From Solidesulfovibrio sp. (lineage in GTDB: Bacteria; Desulfobacterota; Desulfovibrionia; Desulfovibrionales; Desulfovibrionaceae), in contig NZ_JBCFBA010000003.1 in assembly GCF_038562415.1 (NCBI RefSeq), positions 4,130 to 68,129 on the forward strand: a DNA stretch of 64,000 nucleotides, given 5' to 3'. The notes below the pieces were generated by a model. The model made no database searches, was not told where the DNA came from, and saw only the letters and a list, made by a program, of their open reading frames with translations. Below are positions 6,417 to 15,392 of the stretch, piece after piece (positions within the stretch are counted from its first letter, which is position 1; every line of letters starts with the position of its first letter). Both the position numbers and the translations under genes were made by a program.

Positions 6417-8812
6417 GGCGCAGGCTTTTCCGCGGTCGGCGGCGCCAGGTTCAACGGCGTCAGTTCCCCGTGCTTCGGCTGCTTGTCCAAAAGCGCCGTT
6501 ACGGCCGCATCGGGCTTTCCCGGCGTGCCGCAGCAGCAGCCCTCCCCGAGCTGGAAGCCCGGGTTGGCGATGGCGCCGGCCTCGTCCAGGACAAAAAGCG
6601 CCTCCCCGGCCAGGTCCTCTTCCCACAGCTCGATTTCCCGCACTTCCCCGGCCCGCAGCAGGGCGCCCGAGGCCGTGACCACGGCCGGGTGCGGCCCGCG
6701 GTAGAAGACCTTGCGGCGCCGGGGCGCGGGCTGCGGCCGGCGGGCCTCCACGGTCACGGAGAAAAACGGATGGCCGCGCACCACCCGGTAGGGGAACCGC
6801 CGCAGGATGCGCACGCCGACAAAGCCCGCCTCCTCCAGGATGGCCACCAGATCGGTTTGGGTCAGGGTGCCGGAGATGCACTCGCCACGCAGGGCGGGAT
6901 CGTTGCAGATGGCGGCCGAGGCCGGCGTCTCGGTGGCCACGTCGGAAAAGACCAGCCGCCCGCCGGGTTTGAGGATCCGGAAAATCTCGGCGTAGAGTCG
7001 GCGCTTTCGGGTGGAGAGGTTGAGCACGCAGTTGGAGGTCACGCAATCGGCCGTGGCCGCGGCAAGGGGCATGGCTTCCAGGTAGCCCTGGAAAAAGACG
7101 GTGTTGGCATAGCCCAGTGATTCGGCCGTGGCCATGGCGGCGGTCCGGGCCCGGGCCAGCATGGCCGGCAGCATGTCCAGGCCGATCACCCGGCCCGACG
7201 GCCCCACCTGTTTGGCCGCGATCAGGCATTCCACCCCGGCCCCGCAGCCCAGGTCCACCAGGGTCTCGCCGGGGCGCGGGGCCGCGTCGGCGATGGGCGA
7301 GCCGCAGCCGTAGCCGCGCACCCGGTAGCGCGGCGGAATGTGTGCCACCATCTCCGGCGGGTAGTGGACCGGATTGACGATGTCGCCTTTTTCCACGGCC
7401 GCGGCCTCGGTGTAGAAGGCCTTGATCTGGCCCAGGCTCCCTTCGCCGGCGAGCGACAGCAGGCAGTTGGTGTGGGCCAGGGCCACCTCGCCGTGGGCGT
7501 GGCAGTTGACGTGGGTTTCGCCCATTTTCAGCCGCAGGGCCGGCCGGCCGCCCTTGCCGGGCGCGGCCACGGCCCGGGCCTCGCGGGCGATGAGCCGCGC
7601 GGCTAGCCGCTCCAGCAGGGGCTGGTAGGGGTCGTCGCCGGTGAAGGTGCCGGCCTGGCGGTAGGAATGGTCGGGGTCGCCGCCGCCCAGGAGGTATTTC
7701 CAGGGCGAGGGGTTTTCCCGGCAACTGGCCGCCCGCAGCCGGCCGAGGACCGCACTGTCGCGCCAGGCCGCGGCCAGGCCGCCGCCGGCGGGAATGGCCG
7801 TGGCCAGTTCCTCCACGCCGAGGAGCGCCGGGCTGGGGTAGAGCCGGTCGTCGGGCCCCAGGGCCACGGAGGCGTAGCCGGCGGTGGTGCCGTCGTGGCG
7901 GGTGCCCACGGGCGCGAAGACCTGGGCCCGCAGGGCCTCGATGTTGTCCAGGGCCAGCCCAAGCCCCTCGGCCCGGTCCCAGGCCGCGATCACGGCGGCG
8001 TGGAGGGCCTCCAGGTCGGGCCGGTCGTCGTCCCGGCCGCGCCCCACGGCGAAATGCCACATGAGGTGCAGTCCCGAGGCGCCGCTGGCGGCGGCCAGCT
8101 CCACCACCCCGGGCAGGTCGGCCAGATTGTCGCGGGTCGGGCAGAAGGACACGGTCAAGGGAAAACCGAGCCGGCGGGCGGCCTGGAGGTCGTCCAGGAG
8201 CCGGGCGAAGGCGCCCTGGCCCCGAAGCGCGTCGTGCCGCGCCGCCAAGCCGTCGCAACTGACCTGGAAATGCAGCCGCTCCCGGGGCCAGCCGGCCAGC
8301 CGGTCGGCCATGTCGCCAAAGCCCGTGCCGTTGGTCAAAACCACGACATGGGCGGCGGGATCGGCCAGGGCCGCCTCGACGATGGCGGCGAAGCCGGGGT
8401 GCAGGAAGGGCTCGCCGCCGGTGAGGGCAAACACCCGGCAGCCGAGGGCGCGGGCCTCGTCCAGGCGGGCCAGGGCCACTTCGGTCGGCAGTTCGCGGGC
8501 GGCGGCCGGCCCGGAACAGAACAGGCAGTGGCGGCAGGCCAGGTTGCAGCGGTCGGTGACGTGCAGCCACAGTTCCTTGAGTGCGCCCGTCGGCAGGGTG
8601 GCTTGCCGGCCGGGGTAGGGCGGGGGCGGCGTGTCGGGCAGGCGGCCGAGGAACAGGTGCGCGGCGCAGTCCGGGGCGTCTCCGGCCAGGGCGGCGCGAA
8701 GGACGGCGTCGCCGGCGGCGTTGGGCACGAACCAGTCCGGCGCGTCGGGGCGCAGGTAGATGGGCGTGTCGTCGTTGGTGATCCGGGTCCAGGCGGCGGG
8801 GCAAAACGGCAT
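6413..8812 (-). CDS. Radical SAM / ArsM-like methyltransferase fusion protein
   Basis: A 799-residue two-enzyme fusion. The N-terminal half is a radical SAM domain with the CNLACRHC iron-sulfur motif (Cys89, Cys93, Cys96) and TGGEP at 131-135. The C-terminal half is a class I methyltransferase (DLGCGAG, 520-526). It keeps the three cysteines typical of arsenite methyltransferase: YGCGSP (Cys503), SNCVLNLS (Cys595) and GECISG (Cys645). A tail ending near GEGCCCG (Cys759-761) could bind a soft metal or metalloid. The combination recalls ArsM plus ArsS, which act in sequence in arsenosugar synthesis, but the substrate here is unproven. It starts at an ATG behind AAGGA. It is convergent with the O-methyltransferase, and their stop codons overlap. 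No ars resistance genes are nearby. Confidence 0.85.
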   Translation of the reverse strand: MPFCPAAWTRITNDDTPIYLRPDAPDWFVPNAAGDAVLRAALAGDAPDCAAHLFLGRLPDTPPPPYPGRQATLPTGALKELWLHVTDRCNLACRHCLFCSGPAAARELPTEVALARLDEARALGCRVFALTGGEPFLHPGFAAIVEAALADPAAHVVVLTNGTGFGDMADRLAGWPRERLHFQVSCDGLAARHDALRGQGAFARLLDDLQAARRLGFPLTVSFCPTRDNLADLPGVVELAAASGASGLHLMWHFAVGRGRDDDRPDLEALHAAVIAAWDRAEGLGLALDNIEALRAQVFAPVGTRHDGTTAGYASVALGPDDRLYPSPALLGVEELATAIPAGGGLAAAWRDSAVLGRLRAASCRENPSPWKYLLGGGDPDHSYRQAGTFTGDDPYQPLLERLAARLIAREARAVAAPGKGGRPALRLKMGETHVNCHAHGEVALAHTNCLLSLAGEGSLGQIKAFYTEAAAVEKGDIVNPVHYPPEMVAHIPPRYRVRGYGCGSPIADAAPRPGETLVDLGCGAGVECLIAAKQVGPSGRVIGLDMLPAMLARARTAAMATAESLGYANTVFFQGYLEAMPLAAATADCVTSNCVLNLSTRKRRLYAEIFRILKPGGRLVFSDVATETPASAAICNDPALRGECISGTLTQTDLVAILEEAGFVGVRILRRFPYRVVRGHPFFSVTVEARRPQPAPRRRKVFYRGPHPAVVTASGALLRAGEVREIELWEEDLAGEALFVLDEAGAIANPGFQLGEGCCCGTPGKPDAAVTALLDKQPKHGELTPLNLAPPTAEKPAP

Positions 8813-8957
8813 GGGGCATCCTTGGGCAGGCGGTCCTGTGGCGCCGCGACAGCTGCGGCGCGCCAGGCCGGTGTGCGGCCCGACTTTGCCTCAATAGCCC
8901 AGGGAGAGCCGTGTGACAAGGCGGGGCGGGGAATGGTCGGTTGCGGCCACATGGGCG

Positions 8958-8989
8958 ACAAAAAAACGGCGCCCTTGCGGACGCCGTTT
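8958..8989 (-). terminator. Rho-independent terminator after the carbamoyltransferase
   Basis: On the minus strand an 8-bp stem, AAACGGCG paired with CGCCGTTT (8982-8989 with 8964-8971), is followed by a run of T. It lies 30 bases beyond the carbamoyltransferase stop. It separates that cassette from the radical SAM fusion gene. Confidence 0.8.
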
Positions 8990-9018
8990 GCGCAAAAGCA
9001 GGGGAACGCGATGGCGGC

Positions 9019-10884
9019 CTAGTCCAGCTCGTATTCCTCGCGCCAGTCGCCGGCGTCGGCGTAGGCGGGCTGGGCCGCCTTGTCGAAGAGGCAGTCGCCG
9101 ATGACCAGATAGTCCATCTCCGTGCGCATGAAGCAGCGGTAGGCGTCGGCCGGGTCGCAGACAATGGGCTCGCCGCGCACGTTGAAGCTGGTGTTGACGA
9201 TGACCGGGCAGCCGTGACGGGCGTGAAACGTCTCGATGAGCCGGTGGTAGCGCGGATTGGTCGCCTTGTGCACGGTCTGGATGCGGGCCGAGAAGTCCAC
9301 GTGGGTGATGGCCGGAAGCTCGGAGCGCGGCACGTAGAGCCGCTCGAACATGGGCATCTGCCAGTAGTTTTCGGGCAGTTCGTGGCGCAGCTTTTCGGCC
9401 ACCGGCGCCACGAGCAGCATGTAGGGCGAGGCCCGGTCGAGCTCGAAGCAGGTCGAGGCCGCCTCGGCCAGCACCGACGGGGCGAAGGGCCGGAAGCCCT
9501 CGCGGTACTTGATCTTGAGGTTGAGCTTTTTTTGCATCTCCGGGTTTCGGGGATCGCCCAGGATGCTGCGGCCGCCCAGGGCCCGGGGACCGTATTCCAT
9601 GCGGCCCTGGAACCAGCCCACCACCTTGCCGTCGGCGATGAGGTCGGCCACGTCGGCGCACAGCGCCTCGAAGTCGTCGTAGACCGCGCAGGGGGCCTCG
9701 TTGCGCGAGGCCACGCGCAGGGCGTCGCGGCGCGTGAATTCCGGGCCGAGGTAGGCGCCGGCCATGCGGTCGGCCGCGCCCTCGGGCAGGGGGGCGCGCT
9801 CGTGGCCGCCCCGGACGTGCCAGGCGGCCAGGGCCGCGCCCAGCGCCCCGCCGGCGTCGCCGGCCGCCGGCTGGATCCAGATGTCGTCGAACACCCCGGC
9901 GCGCAGCAGCTTGCCGTTGGCCACGCAGTTAAGCGCCACGCCGCCGGCCATGACCAGGTATTTTTCGCCCGAAAGCTCCCTGGCCGTGCGGGCCAACCGC
10001 ATGACCACCTCTTCGGTGACCTCCTGGATGGCCAGGGCCATGTCCATGTGCTCCTGGGCGAGCCCGGACTCGGCGGCGCGCCTGGGCAGGCCGAAAAGCG
10101 CCTCCCATTTGGCGTCGCGGCACATGGTCAGGCCGGTGGCGTAGTCGAAGTAGGCCATGTTCAGCAGCATGGAGCCATCGGGGCGCAGGTCGACCAACTG
10201 GTCGAGGATCTTGGCCTTGTATTCCTCCACCCGCGCCGAACCGGCGATGCCGTAGGGCGCCAGGCCCATGAGCTTGTATTCGCCGGAATTGACCTTGAAG
10301 CCGCAGTAGTAGGTGAAGGCGGAATAGAGCAGGCCCAGGGAATGGGGGAAGTCGAGCTCGCGCAGAAAGGTGATGTCCTTGCCGCGGCCGACGCCGATGG
10401 TGGTGGTGGACCACTCGCCCACGCCGTCGATGGTCAGGATGGCGGCGGAGGCGAAGGGCGAGGGGTAGAAGGCCGAGGCGGCGTGGGACAGGTGGTGCTC
10501 GGGAAAAAGGATGCGCGGCCTGCCCTGGCCGAGCTTGGCCAGTTCCTCGCGCAGCATCTTCTTCATGAACAGCTTTTCCTTGATCCACACCGGCATGGCC
10601 GACAGGAAACTGACCAGGCCGCGCGGGGCGAAGCCGTGGTAGGTCTCCATGAGCCGCTCGAACTTGAGGTAGGGCTTGTCGTAAAAGGCGATGGCCGCCA
10701 GTTCGGACAGGCCGATGCCGGCTTCCTCCAGGACGTAGCGGGCGGCCTGCTCGGGGAAGGAGGCATCGTGCTTCTTGCGCGTGAAGCGTTCCTCGTGGGC
10801 GGCGGCCACGACCGCGCCGTCGCGCAACAGGGCGGCGGCGCTGTCGTGGTAGTAGGCGGAAAGGCCCAGGATGTATTCGGCCAT
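9019..10884 (-). CDS. NodU/CmcH-family carbamoyltransferase
   Basis: A 621-residue carbamoyltransferase of the NodU/CmcH/TobZ family. These enzymes make carbamoyl-adenylate from carbamoyl phosphate and ATP and transfer the carbamoyl group to a hydroxyl of a sugar, antibiotic or surface polymer. Family hallmarks are the start ILGLSAYYHDSAAALL, HEERFTRKKHDASFP, the HHLSHAASAFYPSPF metal and active-site histidines, and the C-terminal YrdC-like part with GRMEYGPRALGGRSILGDPR. Length is normal. It is the last gene of a minus-strand cassette after SxtJ and DUF5989 genes, twelve bases from the latter, and is closed by a terminator. The acceptor is unknown; no polyketide or glycan operon is visible in the window. 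Confidence 0.92.
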   Translation of the reverse strand: MAEYILGLSAYYHDSAAALLRDGAVVAAAHEERFTRKKHDASFPEQAARYVLEEAGIGLSELAAIAFYDKPYLKFERLMETYHGFAPRGLVSFLSAMPVWIKEKLFMKKMLREELAKLGQGRPRILFPEHHLSHAASAFYPSPFASAAILTIDGVGEWSTTTIGVGRGKDITFLRELDFPHSLGLLYSAFTYYCGFKVNSGEYKLMGLAPYGIAGSARVEEYKAKILDQLVDLRPDGSMLLNMAYFDYATGLTMCRDAKWEALFGLPRRAAESGLAQEHMDMALAIQEVTEEVVMRLARTARELSGEKYLVMAGGVALNCVANGKLLRAGVFDDIWIQPAAGDAGGALGAALAAWHVRGGHERAPLPEGAADRMAGAYLGPEFTRRDALRVASRNEAPCAVYDDFEALCADVADLIADGKVVGWFQGRMEYGPRALGGRSILGDPRNPEMQKKLNLKIKYREGFRPFAPSVLAEAASTCFELDRASPYMLLVAPVAEKLRHELPENYWQMPMFERLYVPRSELPAITHVDFSARIQTVHKATNPRYHRLIETFHARHGCPVIVNTSFNVRGEPIVCDPADAYRCFMRTEMDYLVIGDCLFDKAAQPAYADAGDWREEYELD

Positions 10885-10895
10885 GGCGCGTCCGT

Positions 10896-11045
10896 TTAAA
10901 ACAGCGTGTAGATGAACGGGGCCACGGCCGTGCCGCTGGTCAGCACCACGAGCACGCCGAAAAGCAGCAGCACCAGGATGATGGGCAGCAGCCAGAATTT
11001 TTTCCTGACCCGCAGAAAGCCCCAGAGTTCACGTAAAAATTCCAT
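10896..11045 (-). CDS. DUF5989-type small membrane protein
   Basis: A 49-residue protein too short for most gene callers. It starts MEFLRELWGFLRVRKKFW and then has a single membrane helix (roughly residues 18-37) and a short outer tail ending in APFIYTLF. This matches the DUF5989 family, which is regularly found between SxtJ and a carbamoyltransferase. The ATG has GGAGG six bases upstream. The basic, aromatic N-terminus and single helix suggest a membrane anchor or scaffold for the adjacent enzyme; this role is inferred from context only. Confidence 0.85.
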   Translation of the reverse strand: MEFLRELWGFLRVRKKFWLLPIILVLLLFGVLVVLTSGTAVAPFIYTLF

Positions 11046-11115
11046 GGTTCCTCCATAACGGAAATCGGCCGGCCGCGAGGCGGCGGATCGGCGATGGTTG
11101 GGCGGCGTGGCGGCC

Positions 11116-11532
11116 CTAGAACGGCTGTTCGACGTCGGCCGCCACGAACTGGTGGTCGCGCACGCGGAAGGCCGAGCCGTCGCCTCTCTTGAACTGGCGC
11201 ACGCGCATGGGGTCCTTGCCGAGCATGGCCCGCAACAGGCCCATGGGCGTGAGCACCAGATAGAAAATGAGCGTGAGGATGACCTTGGACATGACCGTGC
11301 CCAGCACGTGGGACAGGCCGAACCACAGCTTGGCCGCCGGCTTGTACAGGGCCGGGGCGATCATGTCGAGGAGCAGGAGGCCCGTGGCGATGGTCACGTA
11401 ACGGATCTCCCGGGTCACGAAAAAGACGATGAGGCTGATAAGGACCAGGGCCATGCCCGTGTCCTTGGCCTGTTCCCGTGTGGCGGACAGCCAGAACGAT
11501 TTCTTTTGGCGCTTTTGTTCCAATGAGGACAT
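11116..11532 (-). CDS. SxtJ-family membrane protein
   Basis: A 138-residue membrane protein first named from saxitoxin clusters but widespread next to carbamoyltransferases. After a basic N-terminus (MSSLEQKRQKKSFW) come hydrophobic segments near residues 27-60 and a re-entrant or third segment near 78-100 (LTLIFYLVLTPMGLLRAML). The soluble tail has GSAFRVRD. It is the first gene of the minus-strand cassette, about 70 bases before DUF5989. The start has GGAG ten bases upstream. The biochemical role is not known. Confidence 0.8.
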   Translation of the reverse strand: MSSLEQKRQKKSFWLSATREQAKDTGMALVLISLIVFFVTREIRYVTIATGLLLLDMIAPALYKPAAKLWFGLSHVLGTVMSKVILTLIFYLVLTPMGLLRAMLGKDPMRVRQFKRGDGSAFRVRDHQFVAADVEQPF

Positions 11533-11666
11533 GCGATGCGTGCTCCGGATGGGGCGTCGGCGTTGCCGCCGCGAAGGGTCAAGGGACAGGCTTCCCTAGC
11601 CCGGGGCGGCGGGGGGCGTCAAGGCCGGGCGTGGGGCGGCCGCCCGGGGCGGCAACGCGCCGCCGG

Positions 11667-12116
11667 CTATTCGTCGGTGTCGGTCCTGCCGGCGCGCTGA
11701 CGCTTGACCGCGCCGCGGCGGCTTTTCGTTTCCAGGCGGCGCAGCTTCGAGGCCAGGCTGGCCCGGGTCTTGCGTCGGGGCGGCCTTGGCGTGAGGGCCT
11801 CGCGCACGAGCGCCACGAAGCGTTCCACGGCCAGCTCCTTGTTGGCCGACTGGCTGCGCGTGGTCTGGGAGACCAGGCGCAGGACGCCGTCCTTGGCGAT
11901 GCGGCCGGCCAGGGCCGCGCGCAGACGGGCCTTTTGCGCCTCGGTCAGGCTCGGCGAGCCGTCCACGTCGAAAAGCAGCGTCACCCGGGTGCTGACCTTG
12001 TTGACGTGCTGCCCGCCCGGGCCGCTCGACGGCGAGGCGGTAAAGCGCAACTCGTCGAAGGGGATGGCCAGGCCGGGCAGGATGACCAGCAGGGAGGTGT
12101 CCATGGGGGCCGTCAT
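11667..12116 (-). CDS. arfB: ArfB-type ribosome-rescue peptidyl-tRNA hydrolase
   Basis: A 149-residue stop-codon-independent release factor (ArfB/YaeJ family). It hydrolyses peptidyl-tRNA on ribosomes stalled without a stop codon. The catalytic GGQ loop is at 34-36 within SGPGGQHVNKV. The C-terminal tail (LASKLRRLETKSRRGAVKRQR) is strongly basic, as required to fill the empty mRNA channel. It lacks the codon-recognition domain of RF1/RF2, as expected. Its ATG overlaps the nrdG stop (ATGA), so it is translationally coupled to the ribonucleotide reductase genes. There is no separate strong ribosome site. Confidence 0.9.
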   Translation of the reverse strand: MTAPMDTSLLVILPGLAIPFDELRFTASPSSGPGGQHVNKVSTRVTLLFDVDGSPSLTEAQKARLRAALAGRIAKDGVLRLVSQTTRSQSANKELAVERFVALVREALTPRPPRRKTRASLASKLRRLETKSRRGAVKRQRAGRTDTDE

Positions 12117-12811
12117 GACCGGGTGGTGATGGTCAGGCGCGGGGCGGCGGCCTGGAGCCGGGTGACGAGGTCGGGCGGAAAGACCGTCGTGCCGGCGGCG
12201 GCCAGGGCCTGGTCGGCGCAGCCGTCGGGCCGGAAGGCCTGGATGACCCAGCGGTCGGCCCCGGCGGCGGCCAGTTCGCCGGCCAGGGCCACGAGCTCCG
12301 TTTCGTCGAGCAGCCCCGGGTGCCAGGTGGTGCGGGCCTCGAAGGGGATGGCGCTTCGCAGCAGCAGGGCGAGGCTGGCAAACGCCGCCGCCCCCCCGCC
12401 GTTGCGGCCGGTGATGCGGTCGTAGGCGGCGCGCGGGGCTTTCACGTCGAGGCCCACCCAGTCGCACAGCGGCAGCACCTCGGCCAGGGCGTCCGGGAAC
12501 ATGCCCGTGGTATGCAGCCCCGTCTTGAAGCCGAGCGCCCGCACGGCGGCGAGTGTGGCGGCCAGGCCCGCCTGGAGGGTCGGTTCGCCGCCGGAAAAGA
12601 CCACGGCATCCAGCAGCCCCCGCCGGCTCTCCAGCCAGGACAGGACCGAGGCGGCGTCGCGTTCGCCCTGGCCGCCCATTTCGCGCAGCGGTTCGTTGTG
12701 ACAGTAGGGGCAGCCCCAGGGGCAGCCCTGGCAGTAGATGACCGCCGCCAGGGCGTCCGGGAAATCCAGCGTGGACAGGGGCGTCACCCCGCCGATGGTC
12801 AGTCCGTCCAT
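12113..12811 (-). CDS. nrdG: Anaerobic ribonucleotide reductase activating protein
   Basis: A 232-residue radical SAM activase that installs the glycyl radical on NrdD. The cluster-binding Cys30, Cys34 and Cys37 lie in CQGCPWGCPYCHN, and FSGGEP binds SAM. Longer than the E. coli NrdG, it belongs to the form common in strict anaerobes. It follows nrdD by 37 bases and overlaps arfB by four bases, so the three genes form one operon under the cobalamin riboswitch. Confidence 0.92.
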   Translation of the reverse strand: MDGLTIGGVTPLSTLDFPDALAAVIYCQGCPWGCPYCHNEPLREMGGQGERDAASVLSWLESRRGLLDAVVFSGGEPTLQAGLAATLAAVRALGFKTGLHTTGMFPDALAEVLPLCDWVGLDVKAPRAAYDRITGRNGGGAAAFASLALLLRSAIPFEARTTWHPGLLDETELVALAGELAAAGADRWVIQAFRPDGCADQALAAAGTTVFPPDLVTRLQAAAPRLTITTRS

Positions 12812-12848
12812 CCCGACTCCCTTGCCGCCGCCGGTCGCCCCGGTCGGA

Positions 12849-15041
12849 TCAGCACGCGCCCCGCGGCTCCGCGAAGCAGACCCGCTCCTCGTATTCGCCC
12901 TGCTTGCCGGTGTTGAAGGCCGACTTGGGCCGGTAGTAGCCCATGACCCGGGTCCAGATCTCGCAGGCTTGGCTGCGGCCCTCGGCGGCGCAGTGGGGGC
13001 AGGTCTCCTGCTCGCCGGGAAGATACCCGTGGACGTCGCAGATGGAGAAGGTGGGCGTCACGGTGACGTAGGGCAGGGCGAAGCGCGACAGCGAACGGCG
13101 CACCAGGTTCTTGCACGCCTCGGCGCTCGATATGCGTTCGCCCATGTAGAGGTGGAGCACCGTGCCGCCGGTGTACTTGCGCTGGAGCTCCTCCTGGCGG
13201 GAAAGCGCCTCGAAGGGGTCGTCGGTGAACCCGACCGGCAGCTGGGAGGAGTTGGTGTAATAGGGCTTGTCGTCCGTTCCGGCTTGCAGGATGCCGGGGA
13301 AGCGTTTGCGGTCCTCGCGGGCGAAGCGGTAGGTGGTGCCCTCGGCCGGGGTGGCTTCCAGGTTGTAGAGGTGGCCGGTCTGCTCCTGGAACTGCGTCAT
13401 GCGGGCGCGCACGTGGTCAAGCAGCGCCACGGCCAGGGCGTGGCCGGCCGGGGTCGTGATGCTGTCCGCGTCGCCGGTGAAGTTGCGCACCATTTCGTTT
13501 ATGCCGTTGACGCCGATGGTGGAGAAGTGGTTGCGCAGGGTGCCCAGGTAGCGCCGGGTGTAGGGGAACAGCCCGGCGTCCATGCGGCGGCCGATCTCCT
13601 TGCGCTTGATCTCCAGGCTCGTGCGGGCGATCTCCAGCAGCGCGTCCAGGCGCGCGACCAGCCCGTCCCAGTCGCCGCGATGGGCATAACCCAGCCGGGC
13701 GCAGTTGACCGTGACCACGCCCACGGACCCGGTCTGTTCGGCGCTGCCGAAAAGGCCGTTGCCGCGTTTGAGCAGTTCGCGCAAATCGAGCTGCAACCGG
13801 CAGCACATGGAGCGCACCATGCCGGGCTCCAGGTCGGAATTGACGAAGTTCTGGAAGTAGGGGAGCCCGTACTTGGCCGTCATCTCGAAGAGGATGTCGA
13901 CGTTGGGCGAGTCCCAGGGGAAATCCTTGGTGATGTTGTAGGTCGGGATGGGGAAGGTAAAAACGCGCCCTTTCGCGTCGCCGGCGGTCATGACATCGAT
14001 GTAGGCCCGGTTGATCAGGTCCATCTCGGCTTGCAGTTCGCCGTAGGTAAAGGGCATTTCCTGGCCGCCGATCAGGGGATGCTGGTCGCGCAGGTCCTCG
14101 GGGCAGGTCCAGTCGAAGGTCAGGTTGGTAAAGGGCGTCTGGGTGCCCCAGCGCGAGGGGACGTTTAAGTTGTAGATCAGCTCCTGGATGGACTGGCGCA
14201 CCTGGTCGTAGCTGAGGTTGTCCTTGCGCAGAAAGGGCGCGAGGTAGGTGTCGAAGCTGGAAAAGGCCTGGGCGCCGGCCCATTCGTTTTGCAGGGTGCC
14301 GAGAAAGTTGACGATCTGGCCCACGGCGCTGGAAAGGTGCTTGGGCGGGTCGGCCTCGACCTTGCCCGGCACGCCGTTGAGGCCCTCCTGCAACAGCATC
14401 TTCAGCGACCAGCCGGCGCAGTAGCCCGACAGCATGTCCAGGTCGTGGATGTGGATGTCGCCCTCGCGGTGGGCGGCGCCGACTTCCGGCGGGTAGACGT
14501 GGGACAGCCAGTAGTTGGCCGTGACCTTGCCCGAGACGTTGAGAATCAGCCCGCCCAGGGAATAGCCCTGGTTGGCGTTGGCGGCCACGCGCCAGTCCTG
14601 GCGGTCGAGGTATTCGTTGACCGAGGCGGCCACGTCCACCACGGTTTTCCTGTCCTGGCGCAGGCGGGCGCGCTGCTCGCGGTAGACGGAGTAGGCGCGC
14701 ATGGTGCGGAAGTGGTTGGCGGAAATGAGCGCCTGTTCCACCACGTCCTGGATGCGTTCGATGTCGGGAACCGCCCCGGCGAAGCGGTGGGACAGGACCT
14801 TGACCACTTGCGCCGTGAGCAACTGCGCCTCGTTGTCATCGAAATCGCCGGTGGCCGCGCCGGCGCGGCGGATGGCCGAACGGATCTTGTCGGCGTCGAA
14901 GGCCACGACCTGGCCGTCGCGTTTGCGGATGCGGGCCGGGACGGCGGCCACGGCCGGCCGGCGCTGCTGGGTGTTTTCCGGGACGGTATCGGAACGGGCG
15001 ACATCGACGGCAAGGTTGCCGTGCTCGGTCGGCGAAAGCAT
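12849..15041 (-). CDS. nrdD: Anaerobic (class III) ribonucleoside-triphosphate reductase
   Basis: A 730-residue oxygen-sensitive reductase that makes deoxyribonucleotides from NTPs. An N-terminal ATP-cone regulatory domain (about residues 35-125, IRKRDGQVVAFDADKI) precedes the barrel. The C-terminus has a zinc ribbon (CDVHGYLPGEQETCPHC) and the glycyl-radical site RVMGYYRP with Gly701. The start ATG has AGGGAG seven bases before it. Its leader is a cobalamin riboswitch behind a sigma-70 promoter. This is the known arrangement in which vitamin B12 represses a B12-independent reductase when a B12-dependent one (NrdJ) is also encoded; NrdJ is not in this window. Confidence 0.95.
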   Translation of the reverse strand: MLSPTEHGNLAVDVARSDTVPENTQQRRPAVAAVPARIRKRDGQVVAFDADKIRSAIRRAGAATGDFDDNEAQLLTAQVVKVLSHRFAGAVPDIERIQDVVEQALISANHFRTMRAYSVYREQRARLRQDRKTVVDVAASVNEYLDRQDWRVAANANQGYSLGGLILNVSGKVTANYWLSHVYPPEVGAAHREGDIHIHDLDMLSGYCAGWSLKMLLQEGLNGVPGKVEADPPKHLSSAVGQIVNFLGTLQNEWAGAQAFSSFDTYLAPFLRKDNLSYDQVRQSIQELIYNLNVPSRWGTQTPFTNLTFDWTCPEDLRDQHPLIGGQEMPFTYGELQAEMDLINRAYIDVMTAGDAKGRVFTFPIPTYNITKDFPWDSPNVDILFEMTAKYGLPYFQNFVNSDLEPGMVRSMCCRLQLDLRELLKRGNGLFGSAEQTGSVGVVTVNCARLGYAHRGDWDGLVARLDALLEIARTSLEIKRKEIGRRMDAGLFPYTRRYLGTLRNHFSTIGVNGINEMVRNFTGDADSITTPAGHALAVALLDHVRARMTQFQEQTGHLYNLEATPAEGTTYRFAREDRKRFPGILQAGTDDKPYYTNSSQLPVGFTDDPFEALSRQEELQRKYTGGTVLHLYMGERISSAEACKNLVRRSLSRFALPYVTVTPTFSICDVHGYLPGEQETCPHCAAEGRSQACEIWTRVMGYYRPKSAFNTGKQGEYEERVCFAEPRGAC

Positions 15042-15186
15042 GGATGGTCTCCCTGGTGTGGACTGGCGCGGTGGCGCGGTTTGGTCGAAAACGGAGTGGA
15101 CAGGGCAGCGCGTCGCCAGGCGGCGGCTGGCCGGGTCGCCCTCCCGCGAGGCTCCCTCGACGCCGCCGGCCGTTGGCCGACGGGCG

Positions 15187-15386
15187 CTGGCAGGTCTTCG
15201 GACTTGCGAACGGGCCGGCGGGTATCGCCGGGGTGCCTACTGTCCGCCGCTTCCCGGAGGGGCGCTCCAGTGCTTGTGTGGCGGGGTTCGTTTTCGCTTA
15301 CCGCTGCGGGGCAGTTCCGGAATTGCGCCGGATTCCCTCTTTCGGCCCGTACCGCTCCCTCCCCCGGGGCGGACGGACACCAACGC
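15187..15386 (-). ncRNA. Cobalamin (AdoCbl) riboswitch of nrdD
   Basis: The minus strand has the riboswitch core in order: GGGAATCCGG near 15325-15335, CCGGAACTGCCCCGCAGCGG near 15302-15320, then about 110 bases later the B12 box AGTCCGAAGACCTGCC at 15204-15189. The B12 box is followed by about 145 bases of leader before the nrdD ATG, which can hold the expression platform. The predicted transcript start (about 15386) coincides with the 5' end of the aptamer. Binding of B12 is expected to lower nrdD-nrdG-arfB expression. Confidence 0.92.
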
Positions 15387-15392
15387 AGTCCG

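Noticed and set aside
5778..9164. A 1128-codon minus-strand frame
   Set aside because: It crosses several real genes and gives Arg/Pro/Gly-rich sequence; shadow of the radical SAM fusion and others.
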